In this document: positions 51,161 to 59,747 of the stretch, in pieces
Layout: each line of letters begins with the position of its first letter
How positions within the stretch are numbered: the first letter of the stretch is position 1
Assembly: GCA_009780275.1 (NCBI GenBank)
Contig: WRAI01000001.1
Span: 62,001 to 126,000, forward strand
Source of the DNA: Oscillospiraceae bacterium
GTDB lineage: Bacteria > Bacillota > Clostridia > Oscillospirales > UBA929
Direction of reading: 5' to 3'
Length of the DNA stretch: 64,000 nucleotides
Notes under the pieces: generated by a model
The model's input: the letters and a program-made list of their open reading frames with translations, nothing else
Databases searched by the model: none
What the model was told of the DNA's origin: nothing
Program-made: the position numbers and the translations under genes

Positions 51161-53065
51161 ATGATAGAAATCACAGCCATTAATGTAACAAAAGAATTTG
51201 GGGCACGCACGGTATTTCGTGACGTGTCCTTTACCGTTGACGGCGGGCATAAAGTTGGGCTGGTCGGCAAAAACGGCTGTGGCAAGACGACGCTATTGCA
51301 TGTTTTAACTGGTGCGCTGCAGTCTGATGGCGGCAGCATATCTATCGCACCGGGCCGGCGAGTCGGATTATTGTCTCAGATTCCCAATTATCCGCCGCAT
51401 ATGACAGGTGAAGAAGTAATTAAGACAGCGTTCGAGCGGCTCAATTCCATCAAAGCCGAGCTATCCGTACTTGAGGTTGCTATGCAGAGTTGCCAAGACA
51501 AAGCTCTATTGGCGAAATACGGAAAGCTATTCGAGCAGTTTGAGCATGGCGGCGGCTTTACTGCCGATGTCGACTTTGCCAAGGTTAAGAATGGGTTGGG
51601 CATTTCGCAAGATGTGTTATCGCAAGAGTTTGAAAAGCTGTCAGGCGGTGAACGCACGCGCATCAACTTGGCACGATTGTTGCTGCAACAGACTGAAATT
51701 TTGTTGCTTGATGAACCAACGAACCACTTGGATCTTGAGGCTGTTGAGTGGCTAGAGGAATTTTTGGCGACGTATAAAGGAACGGTGTTGGTCGTCAGCC
51801 ATGACCGCGTGTTTCTCGACAAGGTGATCACACGAGTTTTAGAACTCGAAAACGGTGTCATGACGGCATATACCGGAAATTATAGTCAGTATGTCGCTGA
51901 AAAAGATCAGCGGCGGCAACATCAGTTAAATACATATACGCAAGAGCAACGCAAAATTAGGCAGTTGCTCGATACAGCGCGGGTCATGCACGAGCGCGGT
52001 ACCGAAAAGCAGCATAAAACGGCGTTTGCTATTGAAAAGCGCGCGGCGCGTATGGCGACTGTTGACAAGCCGCCGTCTGAGAAGAAGCTTAAAGCCGCTG
52101 TGAGCAGTCGTGAATTCAAGGGTGATGAATTATTGACGCTGCATGGTATCGGCAAGTCTTACGGCGAAAAAGTGCTTTTCGATGATATAAAACTACAAGT
52201 CAAAGGGCAAGAGCGCATTGCCATTATGGGCGGTAATGGCACGGGAAAGACAACGTTGCTAAATATCTTACAGGAACAAGAGCCGCACGAGGGACAGATT
52301 CGCTACAATCCATCGGTTCGGCTCGGTTATTTGCCGCAAATTGTGCAATTTTCTGTGCCGACGCGCAGTTTAGTGGATACGCTGTTGTATGAGTTAGACT
52401 GCTCGGTGCAAACAGCGCGGGATAGGCTCGGCGCATTTGGGTTTTTAAACGATGATGTTTTTAAGCCGGTGAACGCATTGTCCGGCGGAGAAAAGAGCCG
52501 CTTGAAATTATGCTTGTTGCTGTTTCGCGATGTCAACCTGCTGTTGATGGACGAACCGACTAACCACTTGGACATTGCAGCACGGCAATGGATGGAAGAC
52601 GTGTTGACACAATATGACCAAGCATTATTATTTGTCAGCCATGACCGTGCTTTTATCGGAAAATTTGCGCAGCGCATTTGGTTATTGGAAGGGCAGAAAA
52701 TCCACGATTACGCAATGGAGTATGAGCAATATAAAATTGTGCGCACGCAGGAAAGTAAATCCCGGCCGCTTACGAGTGACATCTTCTTTCAAAAGGGGGC
52801 TGAAACTGTAAGGGATTCGCATCGAAGGTCCAATAAAAATGTGCAAACATCTGCCAATAAAGACAAAGCTCGTAAGGATAAAACTAAGCAACGGCTGCTC
52901 GAACAACAACTCAATGCTATTGATGAAAAACTCGCCGATATTGCGCGTGAAATAGAAGAGAATGCCAGCAACGCGAGCGAATTGCAATGGTTGGTGCAAG
53001 AACAAGGTATTTTAGAACAAGAGAAAGAGGAACTCTATGCACAGTGGTTTGCTATTGAAGAATAG
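51161..53065 (+). CDS. ABC-F family ATPase
   Basis: A soluble 634-residue protein with two ABC ATPase domains and no membrane domain. NBD1: Walker A GKNGCGKTT (near 34), signature LSGGERTR, LLLDEPTNHLD. NBD2: GGNGTGKTT (near 356), LSGGEKSR, LLMDEPTNHLD. A long linker separates them, and a C-terminal coiled coil (about 560-634) follows, as in Uup/YdiF-type members. ABC-F proteins act on ribosomes as translation factors or antibiotic-protection proteins; the subgroup cannot be decided here. No good ribosome site is visible. Its end overlaps the next gene by 29 bases. Confidence 0.9.
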   Translation: MIEITAINVTKEFGARTVFRDVSFTVDGGHKVGLVGKNGCGKTTLLHVLTGALQSDGGSISIAPGRRVGLLSQIPNYPPHMTGEEVIKTAFERLNSIKAELSVLEVAMQSCQDKALLAKYGKLFEQFEHGGGFTADVDFAKVKNGLGISQDVLSQEFEKLSGGERTRINLARLLLQQTEILLLDEPTNHLDLEAVEWLEEFLATYKGTVLVVSHDRVFLDKVITRVLELENGVMTAYTGNYSQYVAEKDQRRQHQLNTYTQEQRKIRQLLDTARVMHERGTEKQHKTAFAIEKRAARMATVDKPPSEKKLKAAVSSREFKGDELLTLHGIGKSYGEKVLFDDIKLQVKGQERIAIMGGNGTGKTTLLNILQEQEPHEGQIRYNPSVRLGYLPQIVQFSVPTRSLVDTLLYELDCSVQTARDRLGAFGFLNDDVFKPVNALSGGEKSRLKLCLLLFRDVNLLLMDEPTNHLDIAARQWMEDVLTQYDQALLFVSHDRAFIGKFAQRIWLLEGQKIHDYAMEYEQYKIVRTQESKSRPLTSDIFFQKGAETVRDSHRRSNKNVQTSANKDKARKDKTKQRLLEQQLNAIDEKLADIAREIEENASNASELQWLVQEQGILEQEKEELYAQWFAIEE

Positions 53066-53825
53066 GGGGGATTATCGCCCGTGGGGGCTGATTGCTGCGC
53101 CCATTTTCGCATTATTTGGGTTGTTGTTTGTGGGCGGCGGATCGTTTGGATTTCTGTATTTTTTATTGACGTGGGTGCTTGCGCCGTATTTTATGCTGTA
53201 TGGATTGTCAGCGTGGCTATGTCGTCATGACGGGTTGATAGGTAAAGCGGCCTTTGCCATGCGCCGTGTGTTGCAAGGCGGTGTGGTGTGCGGGCTGATG
53301 TTGTGCATTGTGGCGCAGGGTTTTATTCTTGCAAATATGAGCGGTACACGCAATCAAGAAGCCGATATATTGCTCGTGTTGGGTGCAGGTCTGCGTGACG
53401 GACAGTACCCGTCGGGAATTCTTGCCGTGCGGTTGGATTTTGCTATTGATTACATGAACCGTCATCCCAATGTGTCGGCAGTTGTGACCGGCGGGTTGGG
53501 TGCAAATGCGCTGGTGACAGAGGCTGAGGCGATGTATGCCTACATGGTGGCACGGGGCATTGACAGCTCGCGTGTCATGATTGAAGATCGCTCGACAACA
53601 ACGGGCGAGAATATACGCTTTTCGGCGGAGTTTCTTGATGGCGCGGGACGCATCGGCATTGTGTCAAACGACTTTCACCTCTATCGGGCGCGATTTTTAG
53701 CACAGCGGGCGGGCTATGACGACATTGCGTTGATTTCTGTGCCGACGTGGAACAGAAATCAACGCATAATAATGCATATACGTGAAACAGGCTCAGTAAT
53801 TTTCGCATGGCTTGGAAGAAACTAG
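53037..53825 (+). CDS. YdcF-like membrane protein (DUF218)
   Basis: A 262-residue protein with three N-terminal membrane helices (about 16-95) and a DUF218/YdcF domain with ADILLVLGAGLRDGQYPSGIL, SAVVTGGLGANALVTEAEAM, EDRSTTTGENIRFSAEFL and IGIVSNDFHLYRARFLAQRAG. Family members (SanA, YdcF, ElyC) are linked to envelope or polysaccharide functions, with poorly known chemistry. The start lies inside the ABC-F gene with GAGGAA upstream, so translation is coupled. Confidence 0.85.
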   Translation: MHSGLLLKNRGDYRPWGLIAAPIFALFGLLFVGGGSFGFLYFLLTWVLAPYFMLYGLSAWLCRHDGLIGKAAFAMRRVLQGGVVCGLMLCIVAQGFILANMSGTRNQEADILLVLGAGLRDGQYPSGILAVRLDFAIDYMNRHPNVSAVVTGGLGANALVTEAEAMYAYMVARGIDSSRVMIEDRSTTTGENIRFSAEFLDGAGRIGIVSNDFHLYRARFLAQRAGYDDIALISVPTWNRNQRIIMHIRETGSVIFAWLGRN

Positions 53826-53865
53826 AATTTGGAATAAGGGGTTGACTGAGGGCAGCCGTATCTAC

Positions 53866-53894
53866 TTGTCGTATTGTAAAATTCGTGCTATAAT
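53866..53894 (+). promoter_or_regulatory. Sigma-A promoter for the lipoprotein gene
   Basis: TTGTCG (53866-53871), 17 bases, TATAAT (53889-53894), with GAGGTGAT close downstream. Confidence 0.75.
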
Positions 53895-53917
53895 AAGCAT
53901 GTTGAGGTGATATGCCC

Positions 53918-55444
53918 ATGAAGAGAATTGGTATTTTCAGTATACTGCTTACGCTGCTTTTCGCCGCTTGTGCGTATGGCGTGTCGGGTGATGATTTGTT
54001 GGCTTTGCCGCGTCAACCATTGGAATTGCAAGCGTTGAGCGTTGAAATCGACCGTTTGATTGATGAGCGCGGTGGTACACTGATTGCGCCTATTTCCGGA
54101 GCAAATCGTCAACCTATTCAAAAGCGCGACTTGACCGGTGACGGCATTGATAATGCTATTGTGTTCTATCAAGAGCCGGGTGGCTTGTATATCGCTGTAT
54201 TTGCGCAAGCTGACGGAGAATTTGCGCCATTATTGACTATTGATTTGCCTGGTGAGACAATGGTGTCTGTGGCATATGCGGACTTGACCGGTGAGGGCAC
54301 ACTGGACATCATTGTAGGTACGCAAATTGGTGAGGAGCGCCCGCTGAAAACGCTGTCGGTATTTCGCCTGGATGATGCAGTGGCGCGCAACATCTTGCAC
54401 ACTGATTACGATGCTGTTATCGTGCATGACATTGATAATTCGGGGCGCGAGCGTTTGCTAACTGTTCACTATGATAATGATGTACAGGCGGGCCATGTTT
54501 TTCTGCATGAATGGATTGAGCATGAATTGGTGGTATCTTCGCTGGTCGAATTATCGAATGAAATTTCCGGTTTACAGCATATACGATTTTCTGAGTTGAT
54601 TGACGGACATCCTGCCATGTTTGTCACCAGTGTCGCTGTCGCGACAATGCCGATGGATGCATTGACATCGACAGTGGCCGAGTCCGAGTTTGGTCGACGG
54701 AATGCAGTTGAAACAGCATTGCCGGAGCTGGTGATTATCGACGTGCCGATGGTTGTCACCGATGTGCTGATTTACCGCGACGGTGTGCTGGAAAACATAT
54801 CTATCGACACGGCAACGGCAAGGAGTGACGCAACGCGCCGTGAGGCGTTTCTGAGTATTGTAGATATCAACGGTGACGGCAAGCTGGACATTCCCATGCT
54901 ATTGCCACTTATAAACAATGATGATGGCGATGATGATATCAATATGCATATCCTGCTGTGGAAAAATTTTAACGCTGATGGTGAATTGATTCCCGTGTCG
55001 CAAACGTTTCATAATTTTGCCGAGGGTTGGTATTTTATATTGCCTGAGCTGTGGCAGGACAACACAGTGCGGGTTGTGCGGCGCGACGCGACGGTGCGCG
55101 AGCGGCAAGTGGTATTGGGTATATTGGGGTCGTGTATTTATCTTGATAACTTGTACAGTGGGGTGTTGTATGAAGAACATCCATATGACGAGCCGCTACG
55201 CGACGATGAATACAGTAGCGATACTGTGTATGACGCTATAGCGATTTCGCGTTTGACCGGCATGGCAAATGGAGTGCCAGCAGACGGACGTTTTGAAGTG
55301 TTGCGGCGCAATGATGATGTCATTGTCGTCAAAATATTTGAATTGTGTGATAACATGGTGGCGTATCAACTTGATGAACAACAAGTGCGAGAAGCCTTGC
55401 ATTGGATAGAAACAGACATGCTGTCAGATGCGTTGCACCATTGA
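53918..55444 (+). CDS. Exported lipoprotein with FG-GAP-like repeats
   Basis: A 508-residue lipoprotein: signal MKRIGIFSILLTLLFAAC with the lipid-modified Cys at 18. The mature part has calcium-binding VCBS/FG-GAP-like units such as DLTGDGIDNAIVF, DLTGEGTLDIIVG and DINGDGKLDIPML, suggesting a partial beta propeller. The function is unknown; it probably sits on the outer face of the membrane. The start at 53918 is 8 bases from the GAGGTGAT site; an ATG at 53912 is too close. It precedes a two-component system, which may respond to the same envelope signal (inference). Confidence 0.8.
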   Translation: MKRIGIFSILLTLLFAACAYGVSGDDLLALPRQPLELQALSVEIDRLIDERGGTLIAPISGANRQPIQKRDLTGDGIDNAIVFYQEPGGLYIAVFAQADGEFAPLLTIDLPGETMVSVAYADLTGEGTLDIIVGTQIGEERPLKTLSVFRLDDAVARNILHTDYDAVIVHDIDNSGRERLLTVHYDNDVQAGHVFLHEWIEHELVVSSLVELSNEISGLQHIRFSELIDGHPAMFVTSVAVATMPMDALTSTVAESEFGRRNAVETALPELVIIDVPMVVTDVLIYRDGVLENISIDTATARSDATRREAFLSIVDINGDGKLDIPMLLPLINNDDGDDDINMHILLWKNFNADGELIPVSQTFHNFAEGWYFILPELWQDNTVRVVRRDATVRERQVVLGILGSCIYLDNLYSGVLYEEHPYDEPLRDDEYSSDTVYDAIAISRLTGMANGVPADGRFEVLRRNDDVIVVKIFELCDNMVAYQLDEQQVREALHWIETDMLSDALHH

Positions 55445-55451
55445 TAAAGGG

Positions 55452-55518
55452 TTGCCGAACAGCCGGTGCAGGAGAGGCTAAGCAGAATGCTTAGATGGCT
55501 GACCGTGAGGCGTAACAG
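55452..55518 (+). repeat. Dispersed AGGCGTGACAG repeat, copy 7, expanded
   Basis: TTGCCGAACAG (55452-55462) and GTGAGGCGTAACAG (55505-55518), with extra sequence between them that includes a CTAAGC-AGAAT-GCTTAG hairpin. It is followed by AAAGGAGGG, the ribosome site of the response regulator. Confidence 0.6.
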
Positions 55519-55533
55519 GAAAGGAGGGCTATT

Positions 55534-56217
55534 ATGCCAAAAAAAATACTCATTCTTGAAGATGAGGCAAGCATTCGTAGCTTTGTGGTCATTAATCTCA
55601 AGCGCGGTGGTTATGAAGTTGTTGAGGCAGCGACTGGCGCGGCGGCATTGGCCGCCGTTGCAGAGCACCCCGACATACAGCTGGCCCTTCTCGACTTGAT
55701 GCTGCCCGATATGGATGGCTTTGAAGTCTGTCGAGCCATTCATGCTGCGCGCCCGCACATGGGTATTATCATGTTGACGGCACGAAGCGGTGAAGTCGAT
55801 AAAGTAACCGGGCTGATGACAGGTGCTGATGATTACATGACAAAACCTTTTTCGCCGACTGAGTTGTTGGCGCGTATTGATGCGGTGTACCGCCGCTTGG
55901 GGCAGGAGACGCAAAGCTCGACTGAGATAGTCAGCGGACCATTTCTGCTCAACATTGCCACGCGCATGTTGTATAAACGTGGGCGCGAAATCAAGTTGAC
56001 GCAGGTAGAGTATGCTATGATGAAGCTCTTTTTGGACAATCCGAATGCGGCATTGAGCCGCGAGATGTTGCTCGAAAAGGTGTGGGAAAAAGAGCATAGC
56101 GATTTGAAAATTGTTGATGTCAATGTGCGGCGGCTGCGGATTAAAGTTGAAGACGACAGTAATAACCCAAGACATATTACAACAGTATGGGGCTACGGAT
56201 ACAAATGGGAGATGTAA
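55534..56217 (+). CDS. OmpR/PhoB-family response regulator
   Basis: A 227-residue two-component regulator: receiver domain (1-120) with the acidic pocket ILEDEA, phospho-acceptor Asp54 in LLDLMLPDMDGFE, Thr82 and Lys104 (MTKPFSP). The winged-helix DNA-binding domain (about 130-225) has LTQVEYAMMKLFLDNPN and DVNVRRLRIKVED. The ATG at 55534 follows AAAGGAGGG. The 3' end overlaps the kinase gene, its presumed partner. Target genes are unknown. Confidence 0.94.
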   Translation: MPKKILILEDEASIRSFVVINLKRGGYEVVEAATGAAALAAVAEHPDIQLALLDLMLPDMDGFEVCRAIHAARPHMGIIMLTARSGEVDKVTGLMTGADDYMTKPFSPTELLARIDAVYRRLGQETQSSTEIVSGPFLLNIATRMLYKRGREIKLTQVEYAMMKLFLDNPNAALSREMLLEKVWEKEHSDLKIVDVNVRRLRIKVEDDSNNPRHITTVWGYGYKWEM

Positions 56218-57677
56218 AAAAACAATACCGTAATAACCATCGTCAACGGGGCGGTTTAAGGCGGCGATGGGTGCGCAATAGTTTAGTCGTAGTGGTGGGC
56301 GTAGTGCTTGTGGTGGTATTGGCGTTTTTTGTTATCGTTGCTGACTACTATTACGGCAATGTTGAAACAAATTTGCGCACGCGAGCATCTGTCGCGGCAC
56401 GGTCGTTGACAGGGGTCAACATACTTGGTGATGAGGCGTTTAGTGCTGCTATCATTCAGTATGTCGAATATTTTGCCGACCGCGGCTCGATTGAAGCGCA
56501 ATTTATCGGGCAAAACGGACGAATCGTGCGCACATCGACTGGCTTGACAGCTGATTTTTCGCCGGCAACGCCAGACGTGGCGCAAGCCATGGGCGGTGGC
56601 GGGATGTCATCATCGCGTGGCATGGATGACGTGACAGGCGAGCGCGTGGTGAGCGTAACCACGCCCCTACACGACGGTAACGGTCGGTTGGTCGGGGCAC
56701 TGCGGCTGGTGACGTCATTGCGCCGTGCCGATGCGCGTATCGCGCAAAGTATGATGGAAGCATTGGTTGTGGGTCTTTTGGCGGTGATGTTGATTATCGT
56801 TGTCAACTTTGTTTTTATCAACTCGGTGACTAAGTCGCTGCGCGAAATTAACGACACGGCGTGCCAAATCGCGGCAGGCGGGTATGGTATTCGTATTGAG
56901 AAGAAATATAACGATGAAATTGGACAGTTGGCTGAAACGCTCAACCACATGTCAGCAGAAATTCGCACTGCTGAAACAATTAAGTCCGATTTTGTCAGCA
57001 ACGTCAGTCATGAGTTGCGTACGCCGTTGACTGCCATTTCCGGTTGGGGTGAAACGTTGTTGGCAGGCGATGTGACTGACGAGGAAGATGTGCGGCAAGG
57101 TATTCGCATTATGCTCAAAGAAACGGGGCGGTTGTCGCGCATGGTTGAGCAGTTGCTCGACTTTACTAAGCAAGAGTCTGACCGCTTTGTCATGACGATG
57201 GAGCCTTTCGACTTAGGTACTGAATTAGGCGAGCTGCTCAGCTTTTATCGCGATGTATACAACGCTGAAGGCATTGCGGTACATTACGATGCATTGTCCA
57301 AGGAAAACACAAGCATCGTAGGCGACAAAGAGCGCATTAAGCAAGTGATGATTAATCTGCTGGACAATTCCGCCAAACATGGACTTGCCGACTTGGACGT
57401 TACCGATGAGAATAAACGCATTGATGTGAGTTTACAAAGTGTTGATGACAAGCTTGTTATTGCAGTTCGCGATCATGGGAAAGGTGTCGCGCCGGAAGAT
57501 ATTTCGCACGTTAAGTTGAAATATTACCGCGGAACCTCGGGCGCACGCGGCAGTGGCATCGGGCTGACCATTGCCGATGAAATCGTGCGCGCGCACAACG
57601 GAAGTCTGGACATTGAAAGCGCACCAGATGGCGGCACGATGGTGACGGTGACGCTGCCGCAGCTGACAACGACCTAG
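56205..57677 (+). CDS. Membrane sensor histidine kinase
   Basis: A 490-residue partner kinase: TM1 (about 27-47), an extracytoplasmic sensor (48-184), TM2 (about 185-206), HAMP domain (207-259), HisKA with the phosphorylated His269 in NVSHELRTPL, and a HATPase_c domain with NLLDNSAKHG, VRDHGKGVAPED and GSGIGLTIADEIV. The plan resembles PhoR/ResE-type kinases. The start is uncertain: ATG 56205 or 56187, neither with a clear ribosome site, both inside the regulator gene. Confidence 0.93.
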   Translation: MGDVKKQYRNNHRQRGGLRRRWVRNSLVVVVGVVLVVVLAFFVIVADYYYGNVETNLRTRASVAARSLTGVNILGDEAFSAAIIQYVEYFADRGSIEAQFIGQNGRIVRTSTGLTADFSPATPDVAQAMGGGGMSSSRGMDDVTGERVVSVTTPLHDGNGRLVGALRLVTSLRRADARIAQSMMEALVVGLLAVMLIIVVNFVFINSVTKSLREINDTACQIAAGGYGIRIEKKYNDEIGQLAETLNHMSAEIRTAETIKSDFVSNVSHELRTPLTAISGWGETLLAGDVTDEEDVRQGIRIMLKETGRLSRMVEQLLDFTKQESDRFVMTMEPFDLGTELGELLSFYRDVYNAEGIAVHYDALSKENTSIVGDKERIKQVMINLLDNSAKHGLADLDVTDENKRIDVSLQSVDDKLVIAVRDHGKGVAPEDISHVKLKYYRGTSGARGSGIGLTIADEIVRAHNGSLDIESAPDGGTMVTVTLPQLTTT

Positions 57678-57764
57678 AATGCAACAGAAAAACGGACGGA
57701 GATTCGGCGGACTGCCATAAGACAGTATCAATAAAACAAAAACATGGCAGTCGCCATAGGGTAA

Positions 57765-57821
57765 ACAAGCACCGTGCCACATATGTAGCACGGTGCTTGT
57801 TAGTGCCAAAACGGCACTTTT
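57765..57821 (+). terminator. Double hairpin terminator after the histidine kinase
   Basis: ACAAGCACCGTGC (57765-57777) pairs with GCACGGTGCTTGT (57788-57800). Directly after it AGTGCC and GGCACT (57802-57818) form a second stem followed by T residues. Confidence 0.75.
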
Positions 57822-57849
57822 GAAAGCAACTTCGGGACAAATTGCAGCG

Positions 57850-57920
57850 CCCCCTGTCAAGTAGACAAGCGGGGCAGTCAAGGGCGTGGTACACGCCGCC
57901 GTAGGCGGTTTACCCTTGAC
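57850..57920. other. Nested inverted repeats, possible three-way junction
   Basis: GTCAAGGG (57877-57884) pairs with CCCTTGAC (57913-57920). Between them GGCGTG-GTA-CACGCC and CCGCC-GTA-GGCGG form two further stems. Just upstream CCCCTGTC and GACAAGCGGGG give another hairpin. The arrangement looks like a folded RNA or a palindromic repeat element. Confidence 0.6.
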
Positions 57921-57996
57921 GGAGGCGTGCAGGCTATGCACATTGCGTCCGGCGGCGGGGGCATATATCCTCCGGAGCCGGCTACCTTTCGCAATA

Positions 57997-58025
57997 TTGA
58001 CTTTGCCACCATGTCGTGGTATAGT
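57997..58025 (+). promoter_or_regulatory. Sigma-A promoter for the AT-rich gene at 58088
   Basis: TTGACT (57997-58002), 17 bases, TATAGT (58020-58025), with GGAGG near 58073. Confidence 0.65.
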
Positions 58026-58087
58026 GGTTTCGTTATCTGCGTTCGGCGTGATATTCAAAATTTATATTTTCGGAGGCAGATGGTAAA

Positions 58088-58651
58088 ATGCGGGAACTTA
58101 AAAGGAATAACAAACCAACACCAAAGATTGTTGCCGCTGAATTTCTGAGTGAAGATAAGTTGCACGACATCATAAATTTTACTGACTTTTTACATGACAA
58201 CGGGCTTAAACTACGTTGGGCAGCAAGAAATGCTTGGACAGTCAAGTTTTTTTGTAATCCTATAATGAGTCGTCTTCGTATAAATACAGATGAAAAAAGT
58301 TGGAATGTCCAACTAAACTTCTTTTACAAATATAATGATAAGATAACAGACGATGGATTAAAGAACTTTGTTTGGGAAAATTTGTATTACAGCCGCGCGG
58401 GGTGTCATCAGGACGCTGATGGAAATTGCCGGAATCAATCATGCGCGAATGTTTTAGGCAAAAAAATTGATAGGGTATGCTGTTGTGGGCAAATTAAAAT
58501 TGTAAATCCTACCGGACAAGCGGTAGAATGTATCAAAGCGTTAGTGCTGATAGCAAAAGAGATAGTCGAAAATGCAATTGCGGAAGGACGCATTGAAAAA
58601 TCTAACAAAAACGTGAGCTATGATTTGATAGGCAACACCCCAATTGATTGA
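58088..58651 (+). CDS. Unknown AT-rich cysteine-containing protein
   Basis: I do not recognise a family. The 187-residue product is probably cytosolic (no signal or membrane helix). It has an aromatic N-terminal part (INFTDFLHDNGLKLRWAARN, KSWNVQLNFFYKY), a Cys/His cluster (AGCHQDADGNC, QSCANVLG, RVCCCG) that could bind metal, and a C-terminal helix (VECIKALVLIAKEIVENAI). It is clearly richer in A and T than flanking genes, and so is its neighbour at 58838, with which it shares a similar plan. Both suggest horizontal transfer. Confidence 0.7.
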   Translation: MRELKRNNKPTPKIVAAEFLSEDKLHDIINFTDFLHDNGLKLRWAARNAWTVKFFCNPIMSRLRINTDEKSWNVQLNFFYKYNDKITDDGLKNFVWENLYYSRAGCHQDADGNCRNQSCANVLGKKIDRVCCCGQIKIVNPTGQAVECIKALVLIAKEIVENAIAEGRIEKSNKNVSYDLIGNTPID

Positions 58652-58731
58652 TTATCTTATCCATATTGCATAAAAGTACAAATGCACCTATTAAGCAGAG
58701 AACGGCACAGGATTCAAAACAACCCCGCGCC

Positions 58732-58760
58732 TTGATTATAGCGGTTAGTTGTAGTATAGT
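58732..58760 (+). promoter_or_regulatory. Sigma-A promoter for the AT-rich gene at 58838
   Basis: TTGATT (58732-58737), 17 bases, TATAGT (58755-58760). Confidence 0.65.
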
Positions 58761-58837
58761 GTGTGGGTAGATATATTAGATAGCGTACATTTGCGCCGTT
58801 TGTGTAGACGGCAACATTTATATTAGTGGAGATAGTT

Positions 58838-59341
58838 ATGTCCAAATTTTTTCTAAAAATAAAAACTCATATCAACGAAAAGCGGTTTGACATCGTCAGC
58901 GATATTGATAAGGCATTTATCGCTGCTTTTGATGAAACGATGAATGAATTGGGGTATGACATCGGCGCAACCATCGGGCTTGATGACGGTTGGAACGTAT
59001 TGTTTACCTACTCAAAAACAGGGTTGAAAACCAAAAACAAGATAGCGCAAATACAAATATTTGAAAATGAAATAAAATTACGTTTTTATTTCAAAAAGAT
59101 AAACGACCATTGCACATACATAGAAAACGCGCCGACGCATATTAAAGACGCTTTCGCATTTGAGGGTGGCGATTGTTACTGTGATGGACCTTGCAAGGGA
59201 TTAAGAAAATACACTATTGATGGACGGTTATATGATAAGTGTAGTCATAAAATGGTGTTTTTTAATAACCCGACGATTGAGAAACTTTCAGATTATATAG
59301 CATTATTTACGAAATTTTATCCGGTTAAAAGACCCCGATAA
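58838..59341 (+). CDS. Unknown AT-rich cysteine-containing protein
   Basis: A 167-residue protein of unknown function. Residues 1-95 form an alpha/beta part (KRFDIVSDIDKAFIAAFDET, IQIFENEIKLRFYFKK). Then comes GGDCYCDGPCKGLRKYTIDG with three close cysteines and a fourth in YDKCSHKMVFF, suggesting a zinc site, followed by a C-terminal helix (NPTIEKLSDYIALFTKFYP). The order aromatic domain, Cys cluster, NP-x-helix parallels the gene at 58088, so the two may be distant relatives. The ATG at 58838 follows GGAG. Its end overlaps the truncated sigma gene on the other strand. Confidence 0.7.
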   Translation: MSKFFLKIKTHINEKRFDIVSDIDKAFIAAFDETMNELGYDIGATIGLDDGWNVLFTYSKTGLKTKNKIAQIQIFENEIKLRFYFKKINDHCTYIENAPTHIKDAFAFEGGDCYCDGPCKGLRKYTIDGRLYDKCSHKMVFFNNPTIEKLSDYIALFTKFYPVKRPR

Positions 59342-59646
59342 TAAGCAAACTCCCTACTAGCACCCAATATGTTCCCCACGCCGTAATGGGCGAGATTATC
59401 TACAATAAAACAAAAAGAAACGTGCCGTCGCCATGCCGTTTTGAACAAGTTTTTACAGCGGTGCATAGTGACGCGGATAAACCATGCTGTCTCGTGTTCG
59501 GGCGATGCAAAAGTAGGCTGGCGGCGCGCGTATTCCAAGAAGACTTCTTGTGTAATGTCTTCGGCATCGGCCGTATGCCGGGTCTGTACGCAAGCAATGC
59601 GATATACGGTATCAAGTTGCCGATCTACAATGGGAATGGTATTCAA
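59317..59646 (-). pseudogene. Truncated ECF sigma factor gene
   Basis: The first 70 or so codons encode sigma region 2: VDRQLDTVYRIACVQT, then DAEDITQEVFLEYARRQ and ETAWFIRVTMHRCKNLFKTAWRRH, a typical ECF pattern. After that the frame runs through unrelated sequence to a chance stop at 59317, and region 4, needed for -35 recognition, is absent. The TTG at 59646 has an ideal AAGGAGGTGAG ribosome site; a GTG at 59655 is an alternative. The break point adjoins the AT-rich genes 58088-59341, suggesting deletion of the 3' part when they arrived. Confidence 0.7.
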
Positions 59647-59720
59647 GCACCTCACCTCCTTTACTTGAAATATACCCTCTGTACGATATACAATGGAGGG
59701 GTGGTATCTGGTGACATAAA

Positions 59721-59741
59721 AAAACCGCCATTGGCGGTTTT
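59721..59741. terminator. Rho-independent terminator of ftsH
   Basis: AAAACCGCC, loop ATT, GGCGGTTTT, with extra A and T runs on both sides, 7 bases beyond the ftsH stop. Confidence 0.9.
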
Positions 59742-59747
59742 TTGTAA

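Larger units (their letters stand above)
57678..58087. other. 410-base structured intergenic region
   Basis: No convincing gene. It holds a hairpin pair acting as a terminator (57765-57821), a compact set of nested inverted repeats (57850-57920), a further GC-rich hairpin near 57949-57981 and a promoter (57997-58025) for the following gene. Confidence 0.65.

Noticed and set aside
57858-57875. GTCAAGTAGACA-like sequence as an insertion-sequence end
   Set aside because: No transposase, matching inverted end or target duplication was found; it is better described as part of the local hairpins.
57886-58086. An open frame of 66 codons starting in the structured region after the histidine kinase
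   Set aside because: It crosses several perfect hairpins and a sigma-A promoter, has a low-complexity arginine/leucine-rich product and no ribosome site.
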